Assembly: GCA_027297025.1 (NCBI GenBank)
Contig: JAPUIM010000424.1
Coordinates: forward strand, 1 to 8,411
Source of the DNA: Bacteroidota bacterium
Lineage (GTDB): Bacteria; Bacteroidota; Bacteroidia; Cytophagales; Cyclobacteriaceae
Reading direction: 5' to 3'
Length of the DNA stretch: 8,411 nucleotides
The notes below the pieces were generated by a model. That model saw only the letters and a list, made by a program, of their open reading frames with translations. It did no database searches and was not told where the DNA came from. Made by a program: the position numbers and the translations under genes. This document shows, piece by piece, positions 6,753 to 8,411 of this stretch (the stretch's first letter is position 1; each line of letters begins with the position of its first letter).

Positions 6753-8411
6753 TTAAAAAACCATAAGTTCATTTTCTAACTCCCAATTTTTTTTGACCGG
6801 AATAATATCCGGATAAAAAATCACAGGTTCCGGTTCCACTCCTTCTAATATATTCCCAAAATCCCATTTTCCATTATTGTTTTTATCCTGCAGTATTCGA
6901 ATAAAGTACTTACCTGGTGGAACATCTCTGAATTCATAATCTGCTTGGCTAACAATCTCCTGAATAACTTTAAATTTTGTGTTTAAAAGTTGTATGAAAA
7001 AGCTAGAATCGCTGGTAACAATTGATCCCCGAATGATACCGAAATTTAGAGGATTTTTAAAAGAATACCGTTTTTCAACTACAGCTGAACTATCATTGTC
7101 GGCAGTAATAAAGGAGCCTCGAGCCATAAAAAGTTTGAATTGGCCGGGAGGGGTTGAAAGATAACCAATAGGATTAAGAGGTAAATATCTGTGTCGGGCT
7201 CTGGAATCATCTCGTTCAATTGTATCAGGATCGTAACCTAATAAATCTATTAAGAGACTCCGGTCATACGTTCCTAAGCTATCATTATGCCACAACTGGA
7301 CCAAACTATCAATTCTTTTATTAAGCTCTCTTTGCAGTCTTATAATTTCCAATTTTCTATTATCAGCTTCTTTAAAAAGTTGAGGATCAATGTACTTTTT
7401 AAAGGTAAGTTTGGTATGATATTTATCCCAGATCAGATCCTTTTGAGGGTCAAAAGGAAGGATAGCTAAACTGTCCAATTCAATGAACAGGCTATCGGTA
7501 TTGACAGTGGTAATTGGTTTATTAAAACGGTAAATACCTTCAAAATTGTTATCAACGCTTTCCCGGTTTTTAGGTTCAAAACTTTCCTTGAACTCTGAAG
7601 GCTTTCTTTTACTTTCCTGAAATTGTAGATAAAATAGTGTATCTAATGCAAAACTTATGGAGTCATTAACCTGTATTTTTACCGCCAAACTATCTTTAAT
7701 CGAAAATGTTTGGTAAATTCTAATACCTCTATTTTCATCAATGAAATTACTGAATAAGGTATCGGCATTGGTGGAGGTTAATGTGTAATCAATCAGTGGT
7801 TTGCTAAATGCTAGTTCATAGTACTTTCCCGTAGATCTATTTCCTATTAATTCTAGTTCAGATATGTCCAATTTTTGAATGGGGATGACCCAGAAGGATG
7901 CACTGTCTGTATCGACATCCGGATCAATTGGATCAAATAAGAAACCGTACTTTTCCCGGCTGGATTCATTTTGTAAGTTTCGGTTATTGTCTATAAAAGC
8001 ATAAATCTCAAACTGAACATTTTTAATATTTTCCAATTTGAATACTCCAGATTTGTTGGTGCGGGTAAAATACCTGGGTGAGCCAGAGAATATATCCAGG
8101 GTATCGGTTAATTCATAGATGGCAACTACTGAATTTTCAATAGGCTGAGCCGTAAGCAAATCGATTACAGTTCCTTGTATTATCAATGAGTCTAGATAAT
8201 TTCCTGTACTAAAAGCGATTACAGCGTTTTCAGCAGGATTGCCTTCAGTAATGTCTTTAACTGCGTCGGCAAAATTAAATGTATAGGTGGTTGAATCTTT
8301 TAACTTTTCATTTAGAATGATGGTGAGATCATATTTACCTGTTTTGTAATCGAATTCTTCATCTAAACGGGGAGTGATAATGAGTTTATTATTGAGATTA
8401 TCAATAATAAT
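6753..8411 (-). CDS. Ig-like-domain surface/envelope protein, N-terminus beyond the right edge
   Basis: The frame is open from the window edge to the stop at 6753, giving 552 visible codons. A start at 8186 would be a TTG in the middle of conserved sequence, so the gene is partial here. The first visible part (NKLIITPRLDEEFDYKTGKYDLTI, then KDSTTYTFNFADAVKDITEGNP and AFSTG) is the end of a bacterial Ig-like (Big_5/SbsA-type) domain. It is followed by a carboxypeptidase-regulatory-like beta-sandwich (IIQGTVIDLLTAQPIENSVVAIY, KSGVFKLENIKN, IYAFIDNNRN). A long middle segment of beta-rich, unrecognised sequence follows. The C-terminus is again prealbumin-like (FRDVPPGKYFIRILQDKNNNGKWDFGN), with an Asp/Asn-rich DxNxNGxWD loop that could bind calcium. 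Proteins of this build in Bacteroidota normally carry a signal peptide or lipobox, which would lie outside the window. No enzymatic motif is visible; a structural or surface role is inferred. Confidence 0.88.
   Translation of the reverse strand: MIIDNLNNKLIITPRLDEEFDYKTGKYDLTIILNEKLKDSTTYTFNFADAVKDITEGNPAENAVIAFSTGNYLDSLIIQGTVIDLLTAQPIENSVVAIYELTDTLDIFSGSPRYFTRTNKSGVFKLENIKNVQFEIYAFIDNNRNLQNESSREKYGFLFDPIDPDVDTDSASFWVIPIQKLDISELELIGNRSTGKYYELAFSKPLIDYTLTSTNADTLFSNFIDENRGIRIYQTFSIKDSLAVKIQVNDSISFALDTLFYLQFQESKRKPSEFKESFEPKNRESVDNNFEGIYRFNKPITTVNTDSLFIELDSLAILPFDPQKDLIWDKYHTKLTFKKYIDPQLFKEADNRKLEIIRLQRELNKRIDSLVQLWHNDSLGTYDRSLLIDLLGYDPDTIERDDSRARHRYLPLNPIGYLSTPPGQFKLFMARGSFITADNDSSAVVEKRYSFKNPLNFGIIRGSIVTSDSSFFIQLLNTKFKVIQEIVSQADYEFRDVPPGKYFIRILQDKNNNGKWDFGNILEGVEPEPVIFYPDIIPVKKNWELENELMVF

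Noticed and set aside
8184..8186. TTG as the start of the Ig-like protein
   Set aside because: The frame stays open for 75 more codons to the window edge, and those codons encode conserved Ig-like-domain sequence, so the true start lies outside.

Overview
The window looks like an ordinary chromosome segment of a Bacteroidota bacterium, probably class Cytophagia. Supporting signs are the AT-rich DNA, start codons without clear Shine-Dalgarno sequences, a TAnnTTTG-type -7 promoter element, a secreted TPR protein ending its signal peptide in FAQ, an Ig-like-domain surface protein of a type I know mainly from this phylum, and a free-standing four-helix-bundle (23S IVP-family) reading frame. The genus cannot be fixed from the sequence alone. 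Every coding gene lies on the minus strand, so transcription runs from right to left.

From right to left the layout is as follows. (1) 8411-6753 is the C-terminal 552 codons of an Ig-like-domain protein that begins outside the window. (2) 6752-6379 is a 374-base gene-free stretch of about 26% GC by hand count. It carries two abutting DnaA-box-like 9-mers, a third 8/9 match, a weaker fourth, and a TAA-rich triplet run on the flank of the paired boxes. This is the architecture of a bacterial replication origin and is the most interesting object here. (3) 6378-4564 encodes a secreted 604-residue TPR protein. (4) 4495-366 is a fatty-acid beta-oxidation operon: a MarR-family regulator, a FadN-like 3-hydroxyacyl-CoA dehydrogenase/enoyl-CoA hydratase fusion overlapping it by 17 bases, and a FadA-like thiolase. 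(5) 345-1 is a four-helix-bundle reading frame, cut by an in-frame TAG where the family normally has Trp and lacking a normal start codon, so probably a pseudogene.

The operon genes form one pathway. The fusion protein hydrates trans-2-enoyl-CoA and oxidises the 3-hydroxyacyl-CoA, the thiolase cleaves the resulting 3-ketoacyl-CoA to acetyl-CoA, and the MarR protein probably controls all three genes. A perfect 18-base palindrome just upstream of marR, next to a -7 element, is the likely operator. The acyl-CoA dehydrogenase that usually completes such an operon is not in the window and may lie to the left, beyond the four-helix-bundle remnant.

I see no tRNA, rRNA, CRISPR array, transposase or phage gene. 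Apart from the origin candidate, the window is well explained by known families, and I do not see a previously undescribed multi-gene system.
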